Assembly: GCF_014656055.1 (NCBI RefSeq)
Contig: NZ_BNBR01000001.1
Span: forward strand, 248,001-312,000
Reading direction: 5' to 3'
DNA from: Streptomyces griseosporeus
Lineage (GTDB): Bacteria; Actinomycetota; Actinomycetes; Streptomycetales; Streptomycetaceae
DNA: 64,000 nt
A program made the translations under genes and the position numbers. The notes under the pieces were generated by a model that was given only the letters and a program-made list of their open reading frames with translations, did no database searches and had not been told where the DNA came from. Numbering within the stretch: position 1 is the first letter of the stretch; each line of letters opens with the position of its first letter. Shown here one piece after another: positions 54,337 to 63,692 of this stretch.

Positions 54337-55236
54337 TCAGGACCGGGTCTCCTTGACCCGGAGGAGGTCGCCGAAGCCGAGGCGGGTGACGAAGTCCTCC
54401 TGGGCGCGGCGCAGCACCTCGTTGACCTCCTCGACCCCGGCCTGACTGAAGTCGACGACGGTACGGAAGGGCCGGGTACCGTGCGGGAGGGCCAGGACGC
54501 GGGCGATCTCCTCGGCGACGGCCCGCGGGTGGGCGTCGACGCCGGGTGGGAACAGCCCTTCCGTCGCCTGTTCGTTGCGGGCCACCAGCGGGTCCAGCTC
54601 GGCGTACGCGCGCGTGCGCTCGCCGTCGCCCGCGTGTCCGGCGTTGGGGAAGTGCTCGGTGCCCTGGGTGAAGGGGCCCGGCATCACGATGGTGGTCTCG
54701 ATGCCGAACTGGCCGACCTCGTAGGCGGTGACCTGGGCCAGTGCGTCGGCGGCGAACTTCGACGCCACGTAGGGGCCCAGGAAGGGCGGGACCACGACGG
54801 AGGTGGTGCTGCCGACGTAGACGAGGGTGCCGGAGCGACGTGCCCGCATGTGCGGGAGGGCGGCCCGGTTGACGCGCTGGATGCCGATCGCGTTGATGTC
54901 GAGGAGGCGGTGGATGTCGTCCGGGGTGAACGCCTCGACGTATCCGACGTAGAGGTGTCCGGCGTTGTGGACGACCGTGTCGAGCCGTCCGGCCTCGTCG
55001 AGGACGGTGGCGACGGCCGCCTCGGCCGAGGAGTCGGACTGCACGTCGAGTTCGACGACGCGGATGTCCTGCCCCTCGCTGCGCCCGAGGTCCAGGAGTT
55101 CCCGCGCGCGGCCGGCGTTGCGGCCGTGGAGGTCGCGCATGCTGGCGTAGACGGTGTGGCCGGCGGCGGCGAGCGCGCGGGCCGTGAGGTTGCCGATGCC
55201 GGTGGCGGCGCCGGTGATGAGAACGACGGATGGCAT
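54337..55236 (-). CDS. Short-chain dehydrogenase/reductase
   Basis: 299-residue SDR: VVLITGAATGIGNLTARALA, DTVVHNAGHLYVGYVEAF (HNAG variant of NNAG), TLVYVGSTTSVVVPPFLGPY, with YVASKFAADALAQ giving YxxxK. A longer C-terminal region (TIVMPGPFTQGTEHF and onward) resembles the retinol-dehydrogenase-like group. Probably in one operon with the TetR gene downstream. Confidence 0.88.
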   Translation of the reverse strand: MPSVVLITGAATGIGNLTARALAAAGHTVYASMRDLHGRNAGRARELLDLGRSEGQDIRVVELDVQSDSSAEAAVATVLDEAGRLDTVVHNAGHLYVGYVEAFTPDDIHRLLDINAIGIQRVNRAALPHMRARRSGTLVYVGSTTSVVVPPFLGPYVASKFAADALAQVTAYEVGQFGIETTIVMPGPFTQGTEHFPNAGHAGDGERTRAYAELDPLVARNEQATEGLFPPGVDAHPRAVAEEIARVLALPHGTRPFRTVVDFSQAGVEEVNEVLRRAQEDFVTRLGFGDLLRVKETRS

Positions 55237-55255
55237 GGTCTCTTCCAGTCGGGTG

Positions 55256-55336
55256 GCGGATGTCGGATCCCGGATCTCGGGTGCCGGACTCTGGGTGGCG
55301 GGCTTCGGATACGGGGTGTCGGATGCCGGGATCTGA
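55256..55336. repeat. Short degenerate GGAT/CGGGT-type repeats
   Basis: An 80-base stretch upstream of the SDR start made of imperfect repeats of CGGATGTCGGATCCCGG-like units with several GGATCY(C)GG steps. Low-complexity DNA. No palindromic operator could be singled out. Confidence 0.4.
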
Positions 55337-55390
55337 ACAGCCCCCGGCGCTGTCCGTCGCGCGGCGGCGGTGCCGCTACGCCGGTCCGCG

Positions 55391-56146
55391 TCAGGCGAGG
55401 CCGCCGTTGGAGTAGAGGACCTGGCCGTTGACCCAGCGGGCGGGGCCGGCGAGGAAGGCGACCGACTCGGCGATGTCGCGCGGCTCGCCCAGGCGCTCCA
55501 GCGGGGCGGCCTTCGCGAAGCGGCCGATCGTCTCCTCGTCCTTGCCCTCCAGGAAGAGCGGGGTGGCGACGGGGCCGGGGGCGACCGTGTTGACGGTGAT
55601 GTCCCGGCCGCGCAGTTCCCGGGCGAGGATCAGGGTGATGCTCTCGACGGCCGCCTTGCTCGCCACGTAGGCGCCGTAGGTGGGGAGCTGGGTGCGGGTG
55701 ACGGACGTGGAGACGTTGATGATCGCGCCGCCCCGGCGAACCCGGCGGGCGGCCTGCTGGGAGACGACGAAGGTGCCGCGGATGTTCGTGCGGTGCATGC
55801 GGTCCAGGTCGTCCAGGTTCAGCTCGGCGATCGGCGCGAGCACCATGATCCCGGCGGTGTTGACGACGACGTCGATGCCGCCGAAGGCCGTCTCGACGGC
55901 GTCGAACGCAGCCTGCATCTGCTGCTCGTCGGCGACGTCACCGCCGACCGCGAGGGCCCGGCCGCCGGACGCGGCGATCTTCTCCACGAGGGCTTCGGCC
56001 TTGCCCTTGTTTCCGGCGTAGTGCACGGCGACGGCGAAGCCGTCCGCGACGAGCCGCTCGACGACGGCCTCTCCGATACCGCCGGTGGCACCGGTGACGA
56101 GGGCGACGCGTGCGACACGGGGCGAGGTGCTGACAGAGGTGCTCAT
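55391..56146 (-). CDS. SDR-family oxidoreductase (3-oxoacyl-ACP reductase-like)
   Basis: 251-residue classical SDR: ARVALVTGATGGIGEAVVER, GIDVVVNTAGIMVLAPIAEL (NTAG), IINVSTSVTRTQLPTYGAYV with YVASKAAVESI (YxxxK), DITVNTVAPGPVATPLFLEG, and the C-terminal WVNGQVLYSNGGLA. GGAGGAAG lies before ATG 56146. Two direct repeats of an operator-like element lie just upstream. Confidence 0.9.
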   Translation of the reverse strand: MSTSVSTSPRVARVALVTGATGGIGEAVVERLVADGFAVAVHYAGNKGKAEALVEKIAASGGRALAVGGDVADEQQMQAAFDAVETAFGGIDVVVNTAGIMVLAPIAELNLDDLDRMHRTNIRGTFVVSQQAARRVRRGGAIINVSTSVTRTQLPTYGAYVASKAAVESITLILARELRGRDITVNTVAPGPVATPLFLEGKDEETIGRFAKAAPLERLGEPRDIAESVAFLAGPARWVNGQVLYSNGGLA

Positions 56147-56165
56147 GGTCTTCCTCCACTGGATG

Positions 56166-56211
56166 TGAACGCTGAGTCCATATAAACACAATATGAACGT
56201 GGCGTCCACAT
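56166..56211. promoter_or_regulatory. Duplicated operator-like element upstream of SDR
   Basis: TGAACGCTGAGTCCATAT (56166-56183) and TGAACGTGGCGTCCACAT (56194-56211) are direct copies 28 bases apart. Each is itself a partial palindrome (TGAACG-nnn-CGTCCA in the second copy), in an AT-rich patch. Likely TetR-type sites controlling the SDR gene at 56146. Confidence 0.6.
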
Positions 56212-56341
56212 AATCGCGGCGCGGAGTGTGAGCCCGGCCCACGGCCGCTGGGCGATGTCGGGGGCGGAGCCACTTCGGAGGGCCTTTAGTCCGTACTGAA
56301 ACCGTCTTCGCCGAACCGTCGGCCCGGGGGAAAGGCATGGC

Positions 56342-59300
56342 ATGGGGGACACCAAGCACGTGCAGGGCGAGCGGAGCCTGCTGCGGCTGGACGAGCGTTT
56401 CCCGCTCAGCGCCCACCAGCGGGACATCTGGACGGTGTGCCGCTCCGGCGAGGAGTCGGCGCAGTTCACCATCGCCGGTCACCAGCGGTTGCACGGGCCG
56501 GTGGACATCGACGTGCTGGCCGGGAGCCTGGACCGCGTGACCCGCCGGCACGACGCACTGCTCACCCGGTTCGGTGAGGCCGACGGCGTCCCCTACCAGT
56601 GGGTCGGCCACGAGCCGCTGCCCGTCGAGGTGCTCGACCTGTCCGGTGCGCCGGACCCGGCGGCGGCCTGTCGCCGGGCCGTGGACGCCGCGCTCACGGT
56701 GCCCCTGCGCCTGCGGACCGACCGGCTGTTCCACCCGATGCTGCTGCGGCAGGACGCGGAGACCGTCCACATCGTCCTGCGCGCCCACCACATCGTGGCG
56801 GACGGCTATGCGCTCGACCTGTTCCTGACTCGGGTGCTGGCCCACTACGAGAGCCATATCAGGGACGGTTCCCGTCCCGGCGCACCCGATGAACCCAGCA
56901 CACTCGGTGCACCCAGCGCCCCCGGTGACCCCTGTCCGTCGTACCGTTCCTTCGTCGACGAGGACCTCGCCTACCGCGGCTCCCCCGAGCACCAGGCTGA
57001 CCAGGACTTCTTCCGTGAGCGCCTGAACGGCGCGGTCCCGGCGCTCTTCGCCCGGCGCCCGGCACCCCCCGGCGGGGACCGGCGCGTGTCCGTCACCCTG
57101 GAGCCCGAGGAAGTGGCCGCGATCCGGGCCACCGGCACGTCCGTCTTCTCCTACGTCGCCGCGGCACTCGGCACGTACCTCGCCCGCCTGCACGGCACCG
57201 ACTCGGCGATGCTCGGTGTCGCGTTCCTCAACCGGCGCGGCCCGCGGCACGCCGCCACCGTGGGGCACTTCGCCACCACGCTGCCGCTGTTAGTCCCGGT
57301 CGGGCCGGCCGACACGCTCGAATCCATGGCCGGCCGGGTCGCCGCCGACGTCCGCGCGTACCGTCACCACGAACGGCTCGCACTGGGAGACATGCCCCGG
57401 CCCGCCGCATCCGGTGACGGGCGGCGGCAGCTCTTCGACACCACCGTCTCCTACCTGAACCTGCCCGAGCTGCCCGACGTCGCGGGCCTGGTCCAGGAGC
57501 GCACCGGTCACCAGCGCCGCCACGACCAGGACGCGCTGGCGATCCTGGTCGTCCACCACCGGAACACGGACCTGCTGCGCATCGAACTCGACTCCGCGCC
57601 GGACGTGTTCGACGACGGACTGCCCCCGGCGCGGGTGGCGGAGCATCTGCACACCCTGATCCGGCACGGCCTGGCCGTCCCCCGCCGGCCCGCGTCCCGC
57701 ATCCCGCTCCTGGACTCCGCCGGGCGGGCGGACGCGCTCCTCGCCGCGCACGGGCCGGCCGTACCGCTTCCCGAAGGCGCAACGGTGCACGGCCTGTTCG
57801 CGGAGCAGGCCCGGCGCACGCCCGACCGCGTCGCGGTGTCAGGTGCCGGCAGCACCACGTACGCCGCGCTCGACACGCATGCGGGCCAGGTGGCGGACGC
57901 CCTGCGGCGCGCCGGGGTGGCGGCGGAGGACCGGGTCGCGGTGCTCGTCGAGCGGGGCCCCGCGCTGCCGGCGGCCCTGCTGGGCACGCTACGCACCGGG
58001 GCGGGCTACGTGCCCGTCGACGCCGAGTACCCGGCGGAGCGCATCGCGTACCTGCTGCGTGACAGCGGGGCCGCGGCGCTACTCGTCGAGGAGTCGACCG
58101 CTCCCCTGGTGCCGCCCGGAACTGCCGTGCCGGTGATCCGCGTCGACGGCCTCCACACGCCGAGCGGCACATCGGACGGTGAGGTGTCCTACGAAGCGGC
58201 CGACGACGTGGCCGATCACGTGGCCGACGACAACCTCGCGTACGTCATCTACACCTCCGGTTCGACGGGCGGCCCCAAGGGCGTCATGGTCGAGCACCGG
58301 TCCGTCGTCAACCGCCTCGCGTGGATGCAGCGCCGCTACCCGATCGGCCCGCACGACGTGATCCTGCAGAAGACGCCGGCCACGTTCGACGTGTCCGTGT
58401 GGGAGCTGTTCTGGTGGGCGGCGTCCGGCGCGGCGGTGGCCATGCTGCCGCCCAGGGCCCACCGCGACCCGCGGGAGATTCTGCGTGCGGTCGCCGAACA
58501 CCGCGTCACCGTGGTGCACTTCGTGCCCGCCATGCTCGGCCCGTTCCTCGACATGCTGGAGGACGAGCCCGCGTCGCTGTCCGAGGCGGCGTCCCTGCGG
58601 TACGTGTTCTCCAGCGGTGAGGCGCTCACGCCGGGCCTGGTCCACCGGTTCAACAGCCTCTTCGCCGTCCTAGAGCGGCCCCCGCGGCTGGTGAACCTCT
58701 ACGGTCCGACCGAGGCCACCGTCGACGTCTCCTGTTACGACTGCTCGGACCACCCCGCACAGGGCGGGGCGCCGGTTCCGATCGGCCATCCGGTGGACAA
58801 CACCCAGCTGTACGTGCTCGGTCCGGGCGACGAGCCCCAACCGGTCGGTGTTCCGGGCGAGTTGTGCATCGGCGGGGTCCAGGTGGCCCGCGGCTACCTG
58901 GGTCGGCCGGAGCTGAGCCGTGAACGGTTCACCGCCGACCCGTTCACGCCCGGCGGCCGGCTGTACCGCACCGGCGACCTGGCCCGCCGGACGGCGGGCG
59001 GCCGGTTCGAGTTCCTCGGCAGGATCGACGACCAGGTCAAGATCCGTGGACACCGGGTCGAGCCGGGCGAGGTCCAGGCCGCGCTGACGGCCGTCGCGGG
59101 GGTGCGTGCCGCGGCGGTCGTGGCCCGGACGACGCCGGAGCGGGGCACCCATCTGGTGGCGTACTGGGCCGGCGAGCATGAGATCTCCCCGGCGCAGCTC
59201 CGTACGGAACTGGCCCGCAGCCTGCCGGACCACCTGATACCCGCCTTCTGGACCCGGGTCGAGGCGCTGCCGCTGACGCCGAACGGGAAGCTGGACCGGG

Positions 59301-62300
59301 CCGCGCTGCCGGCGCCGGAGCACGCGGCGGAGCCCTCCCGGCCGCCACGTGCGGGCGCCGAGTCCCTCCTGGTCGCCGTCTGGTCACAGGTCCTGGGCGC
59401 CCAGGTCGCGGTCCACGACGACTTCTACGCCCTGGGTGGGGACTCCTTGCTGGCCCTGCGGGTGCAGGCCGAGGCGGAACGGCGCGGGCTGCGGTTCGAG
59501 ATCCGCGACCTGATGCGGTACCCGACGGTGGCCGCGCTGGCGGAGCACACCCGGCCGGCCGGCGAGCGGCCGGCGCTCGCGCCCTTCGCGCTGGTCGCGC
59601 ACGCCGACCGGCACGTCCGGCACGGAGCGCAGGACGCCTTTCCGCTCAGCCGCCTGCAGTTGGGCATGGTCTACCACAGCCTTCGCTCCGCGTCCGCGGA
59701 CGCGGAGGGCCCCGGCCCGCAGGACCTGGGCCCCTACCGGGACGTCTTCCACTACGGCCTGCGGATGCCCTGGGACGAGGAGCGGCTGCGCCGCGCCTAC
59801 GACCGGCTGACGGCCCGGCACCCCGCGCTGCGCTCCGTCATCTCGCTGACCGGCTTCGGTGAGCCGCTCCAGATCGTGCTCCACCAGGCTCCCGGCGGAC
59901 TCGAATGCCGCGACCTGCGGGCGGCGAGCGAGGCCGAGGCGGACGCCGAGCTGGCCCGGTACGTCGAGGAACGGCGCCACCACCGCTACGACTTCGAGGC
60001 CGGGCCACTGCACCAACTGCGCGCTCACGCCCGGGCCGACCGCGTCGACCTCGTCCTCGGCTTCCACCACGCCGTCCTGGACGGTGGCAGCGTGGCCGGC
60101 CTGATGGGCGAACTGCTGCAGGACTATCTGCACAGGCTGGGCGCGGACGTCGACGCCGCCGGTGCCGCGCCCCCGCCGTCACCGGCGCTCTACGTGGCCG
60201 CGGAGCTGGAGGCGCTGCGCTCGACGGACGCCCGCGCCTATTGGGAGGAACGGCTGCAAGGGGCCACACCCCTGCAACTGCCCCGGTTCGCCACCGCCGA
60301 GCCGCCCCGCGGCACCGGGCGCTTCACCCGGCTGACCCCCCTGCCGGACGGCCTGCACGACCGGCTGCGCGACTTCGGCCGCACCCACGGACTGCCCCTG
60401 AAATCGGCGCTGTTCGCGGCGTACACCCTGACGCTTCGGCTGCTGTCCGGTCAGGACGACGTGACGACGGGCCTGGTCGTGCACGGCCGCTCCGAGCTGC
60501 CCGGCGCCGACCGCACCGCCGGGCTGTTCCTCAACACCCTGCCGGTCCGGGTCGACGCCGCCCCGCGCAGCCTGGTGGACCACGTCCGGGACGTCTTCCG
60601 TCACGAGCAGGACAGCTACGCGCACCGCCATTACCCGCTCCACCGCATCGAGGAGGACTTCGGCGGCCCGCTGCTCGACACCGCGTTCAACTACGTGCAC
60701 CTGCACGCCCTGGAAGCGCTGCGGCGGCTGCCCGGGCTGGACCTGCTGTCCGTGCGCACGTGGGAGGAGAGCGGGATGAGCCTGCTGGTCAGTGCCGTCG
60801 TCCACCCCGTCGACGGCAACCTGTGGCTCAGCCTGGACTGCGACGGGCGCGCCTTCACCACCGGCCAGGCCGAACTGTTCACGGACACCTGCCTGCGGGT
60901 CCTGGAGCGCCTCGTCACCCACCCCGACGAGCAGGCCGACCTGGCCTTCCTGACCCCGGAGCCGGACGCGCGGCCCGCCGAGGACGCGGGGGCGGCGTAC
61001 ACCGACCTGGCGCGGGTCGTCCACGCCCGTGCCGAGGAGACGCCCGACGCGATCGCCCTCGCCTTCGAGGACCAGCGCTGGACCTACCGCCGCCTGGACC
61101 GGACCTCGGACGTGATCGCCCGTCGGCTGCTGGCCGACGGCGCCTTTCCGGGCGCCCGGGTCGGGATCGCCATGGACCGCTGCCCTGAGTACGTCGCGGC
61201 TGTCCTCGGCGTGCTCCGCGCCGGATGTGCCGTCGCCCCGCTGGACCCCGGCTACCCGGCGGCCCGTATCTCCGCGATGATCGAGGCGGTCCGGCCGTTC
61301 ACCGTCGTCACGCAGCGGCACCATGCCGGATTGCTGGGCGACGTACCGCAGCTCGCGGCCGAGTCCGTGCCCGCCCCCTCGGCCACCGACTCCTTCGAGC
61401 CGCCACCGATCCGCCCCGCCGACACCTGCTACGTCCTGTGCACCTCCGGTTCCACCGGCGTGCCCAAAGCCGTCGCCATGCCGCACCGGGCTCTGTCGAG
61501 CCTGGTCGACTGGCAGAACCGGATCCCCAGCGGCGCGGTGACCGGCCCCACGCTGCAGTTCTCCGCACTGGGCTTCGACGTCCACCTCCAGGAGATCTTC
61601 GCGACGCTGTGCGCCGGTGCCCCGCTGCAGCTCGTCAGCGAGGAACAGCGCCTGGACTTCCCCGCCCTGCTGCGCCTGCTCGACCGCGAGCGTGTCGAGC
61701 GCCTCTTCCTCCCCTACGTGGCCCTGCAGCAGCTCGCGGAGACCTCCGTCGCACTCGGCCTGGTGCCCCGTGCGCTCCGGGTGATCATCTCGGCGGGGGA
61801 ACAACTGCGGGTCACCGACGAGATCCGCCGCCTGTGCGCGGCGCTCCCGACGCCCGGCGTCCTCCTGGAGAACCAGTACGGGCCCACCGAGACCCACATC
61901 GTCACCGGCTTCACCATGACCGGCGACCCGGCCCGCTATCCCGCGCTGCCGCCCATCGGGACCGCCGTAGACGGCAGCGAGGTCACCGTCCTGGACCGCG
62001 CGCTGCGCCCGCTGCCCGTCGGCGCCACGGGCGAGATCTACGCCATGGGTGCGTGCCTGGCCGACGGTTACGAGGGACAGCCGGACCTGACAGCGGAGCG
62101 CTTCGTCGAACTCCCCGCCCGGCCCGGCCACCCTGCCGGCCCGCGGGCCTACCGCACCGGCGACCTCGGCTACACCCTCCCCGGCGGCGACATCGTCTGC
62201 CTCGGCCGCACGGACACCCAGGTCAAGATCCGCGGTTTCCGCATCGAACCGGCCGAGGTCGAACTCCATCTCACCGCGACACCCTCCGCCCGCGCCGCGG

Positions 62301-63691
62301 GCGTCAGCGAGGCCGCGGTGGTGGCCCGGGGCGAGGGCCCGACCTCGTTCCTGGCCGCGTTCCTCGTCGCCGACCCGGGCAGCGTCGACCTGGACGCGAC
62401 CCGGCGGGAGCTGCGCGCCCAACTGCCGGGCCACATGGTCCCCTCGCACCTGGAGTGCCTGCCCGTCCTCCCCCGCACCCCCAGCGGGAAGCGCGACGAC
62501 GCCGCCCTGCGCCGCATCCCGCTCACCCGCCGTGCGCTCACCTCCGCCGCTCCGTCCGACGCGCTGGAACGGCGGCTGGCCGAGATCGCCGCGGAGACGC
62601 TCCAACTGCCCGCGGTGGGAGCCCACGACGACCTGTTCCAGCTGGGTGCGACCTCCCTGACCGTCATGCGCCTGGTCATCCGCATCGAACAGGCCCTGGG
62701 CACGGCCGTTCCGGTCTCGGCCCTGATCACGGCGCCCACGATCGCGGAACTGGCCGCGTACCTCAGGGCCGGCGAGGCCGGATCCGCCGCCGTACAAGGC
62801 CCCTTGATCGCCCTGCGGAACTCCGGAACGCGGCGCCCGGTGTTCCTCGCGCACCCCACCGGCGGCAACGTGCTGTGCTACCTGCCGCTGGCCCGGGCAC
62901 TCCCGCCCGACCAGCCGCTCTACGGCTTCCAGGCGGCCGGACTCGCGCCGGGCACCGCGCCCTTGCGCACCGTCCCGGAGATCGCCCGCAGTTACGTCGC
63001 CGCGATGCGCGCTGTCCAGCCGCACGGTCCGTACACCCTCGGCGGCTGGTCCTTCGGCGGGCACATCGCCTTCGAGATGGCCGCCCAGCTGAGGGCCGCC
63101 GGCGAAGAGGTCGCGGAGGTGCTCCTCATCGACTCCGACGCCCTGGACCACAGCACCGGCCGCCCCGAGGTCGACGGGCTGTCCCTCATGACCTGGTTCT
63201 TCTGGGAACTGCTCTGGCTGGACCGCGGCGGCGACGTGCCGGCCGACGCGTTCCGCGCCCTGCGCGACGAGGACGACGCCTACGCGAGCGTCCGCGAACT
63301 CGCCGTACGCACCGGCATGCTCGCCGCCCACGACGCCGACACCTCCCTGCGCCGCGTCTTCGAGATGTTCCGCGCGAACTGGGACGCCCTCATCGACTGG
63401 CGGCCCGCCCCCACCGACCAGGACCTCGTCCTGATCCGCGCGCAAGGTTCGCTGCCCGACGTGCTCAAACCCGTGCACGACCGCGCCGGAAGCCTCTACC
63501 ACGAACCGGCCAACGGCTGGCGGCGGCTGACCACGGGTCACGTCCGCGTCGTGGACGTGCCGGGGGACCACATGCAGATCGTGCAGGACCCGTACGTACG
63601 CCACGTCGCGGCGGTCCTCACCGAGGCGACCGGCGCCGACACCGCGGAACGCCGTCCGACGCCGTCGGCTCACATCACAGGGAGGTACTGA
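56342..63691 (+). CDS. Two-module nonribosomal peptide synthetase, C-A-T-C-A-T-TE
   Basis: 2449-residue NRPS. C1 (about 20-440) has LSAHQRDIW and an intact HHIVADG (149-155); as the first domain it may join an acyl starter to residue 1. A1 (about 480-985): YTSGSTGGPKG, FDVSVWELF, NLYGPTEATVDV, YRTGDLARR. Its specificity residues read D-V-W-H-F-S-L-V-D, the serine code. T1 GGDSL near 1032. C2 (about 1095-1530) HHAVLDG. A2 (about 1555-2060): CTSGSTGVPKA, FDVHLQEIF, NQYGPTETHIV; the code is roughly D-V-Q-(F/L)-I-A-Q-I-V, nearest to proline. T2 GATSL near 2100. TE (about 2160-2440) has GWSFGGHIAFEM. All active sites seem intact. A G-rich, AAAGG-type ribosome site precedes ATG 56342. Confidence 0.94.
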   Translation: MGDTKHVQGERSLLRLDERFPLSAHQRDIWTVCRSGEESAQFTIAGHQRLHGPVDIDVLAGSLDRVTRRHDALLTRFGEADGVPYQWVGHEPLPVEVLDLSGAPDPAAACRRAVDAALTVPLRLRTDRLFHPMLLRQDAETVHIVLRAHHIVADGYALDLFLTRVLAHYESHIRDGSRPGAPDEPSTLGAPSAPGDPCPSYRSFVDEDLAYRGSPEHQADQDFFRERLNGAVPALFARRPAPPGGDRRVSVTLEPEEVAAIRATGTSVFSYVAAALGTYLARLHGTDSAMLGVAFLNRRGPRHAATVGHFATTLPLLVPVGPADTLESMAGRVAADVRAYRHHERLALGDMPRPAASGDGRRQLFDTTVSYLNLPELPDVAGLVQERTGHQRRHDQDALAILVVHHRNTDLLRIELDSAPDVFDDGLPPARVAEHLHTLIRHGLAVPRRPASRIPLLDSAGRADALLAAHGPAVPLPEGATVHGLFAEQARRTPDRVAVSGAGSTTYAALDTHAGQVADALRRAGVAAEDRVAVLVERGPALPAALLGTLRTGAGYVPVDAEYPAERIAYLLRDSGAAALLVEESTAPLVPPGTAVPVIRVDGLHTPSGTSDGEVSYEAADDVADHVADDNLAYVIYTSGSTGGPKGVMVEHRSVVNRLAWMQRRYPIGPHDVILQKTPATFDVSVWELFWWAASGAAVAMLPPRAHRDPREILRAVAEHRVTVVHFVPAMLGPFLDMLEDEPASLSEAASLRYVFSSGEALTPGLVHRFNSLFAVLERPPRLVNLYGPTEATVDVSCYDCSDHPAQGGAPVPIGHPVDNTQLYVLGPGDEPQPVGVPGELCIGGVQVARGYLGRPELSRERFTADPFTPGGRLYRTGDLARRTAGGRFEFLGRIDDQVKIRGHRVEPGEVQAALTAVAGVRAAAVVARTTPERGTHLVAYWAGEHEISPAQLRTELARSLPDHLIPAFWTRVEALPLTPNGKLDRAALPAPEHAAEPSRPPRAGAESLLVAVWSQVLGAQVAVHDDFYALGGDSLLALRVQAEAERRGLRFEIRDLMRYPTVAALAEHTRPAGERPALAPFALVAHADRHVRHGAQDAFPLSRLQLGMVYHSLRSASADAEGPGPQDLGPYRDVFHYGLRMPWDEERLRRAYDRLTARHPALRSVISLTGFGEPLQIVLHQAPGGLECRDLRAASEAEADAELARYVEERRHHRYDFEAGPLHQLRAHARADRVDLVLGFHHAVLDGGSVAGLMGELLQDYLHRLGADVDAAGAAPPPSPALYVAAELEALRSTDARAYWEERLQGATPLQLPRFATAEPPRGTGRFTRLTPLPDGLHDRLRDFGRTHGLPLKSALFAAYTLTLRLLSGQDDVTTGLVVHGRSELPGADRTAGLFLNTLPVRVDAAPRSLVDHVRDVFRHEQDSYAHRHYPLHRIEEDFGGPLLDTAFNYVHLHALEALRRLPGLDLLSVRTWEESGMSLLVSAVVHPVDGNLWLSLDCDGRAFTTGQAELFTDTCLRVLERLVTHPDEQADLAFLTPEPDARPAEDAGAAYTDLARVVHARAEETPDAIALAFEDQRWTYRRLDRTSDVIARRLLADGAFPGARVGIAMDRCPEYVAAVLGVLRAGCAVAPLDPGYPAARISAMIEAVRPFTVVTQRHHAGLLGDVPQLAAESVPAPSATDSFEPPPIRPADTCYVLCTSGSTGVPKAVAMPHRALSSLVDWQNRIPSGAVTGPTLQFSALGFDVHLQEIFATLCAGAPLQLVSEEQRLDFPALLRLLDRERVERLFLPYVALQQLAETSVALGLVPRALRVIISAGEQLRVTDEIRRLCAALPTPGVLLENQYGPTETHIVTGFTMTGDPARYPALPPIGTAVDGSEVTVLDRALRPLPVGATGEIYAMGACLADGYEGQPDLTAERFVELPARPGHPAGPRAYRTGDLGYTLPGGDIVCLGRTDTQVKIRGFRIEPAEVELHLTATPSARAAGVSEAAVVARGEGPTSFLAAFLVADPGSVDLDATRRELRAQLPGHMVPSHLECLPVLPRTPSGKRDDAALRRIPLTRRALTSAAPSDALERRLAEIAAETLQLPAVGAHDDLFQLGATSLTVMRLVIRIEQALGTAVPVSALITAPTIAELAAYLRAGEAGSAAVQGPLIALRNSGTRRPVFLAHPTGGNVLCYLPLARALPPDQPLYGFQAAGLAPGTAPLRTVPEIARSYVAAMRAVQPHGPYTLGGWSFGGHIAFEMAAQLRAAGEEVAEVLLIDSDALDHSTGRPEVDGLSLMTWFFWELLWLDRGGDVPADAFRALRDEDDAYASVRELAVRTGMLAAHDADTSLRRVFEMFRANWDALIDWRPAPTDQDLVLIRAQGSLPDVLKPVHDRAGSLYHEPANGWRRLTTGHVRVVDVPGDHMQIVQDPYVRHVAAVLTEATGADTAERRPTPSAHITGRY

Positions 63692-63692
63692 C

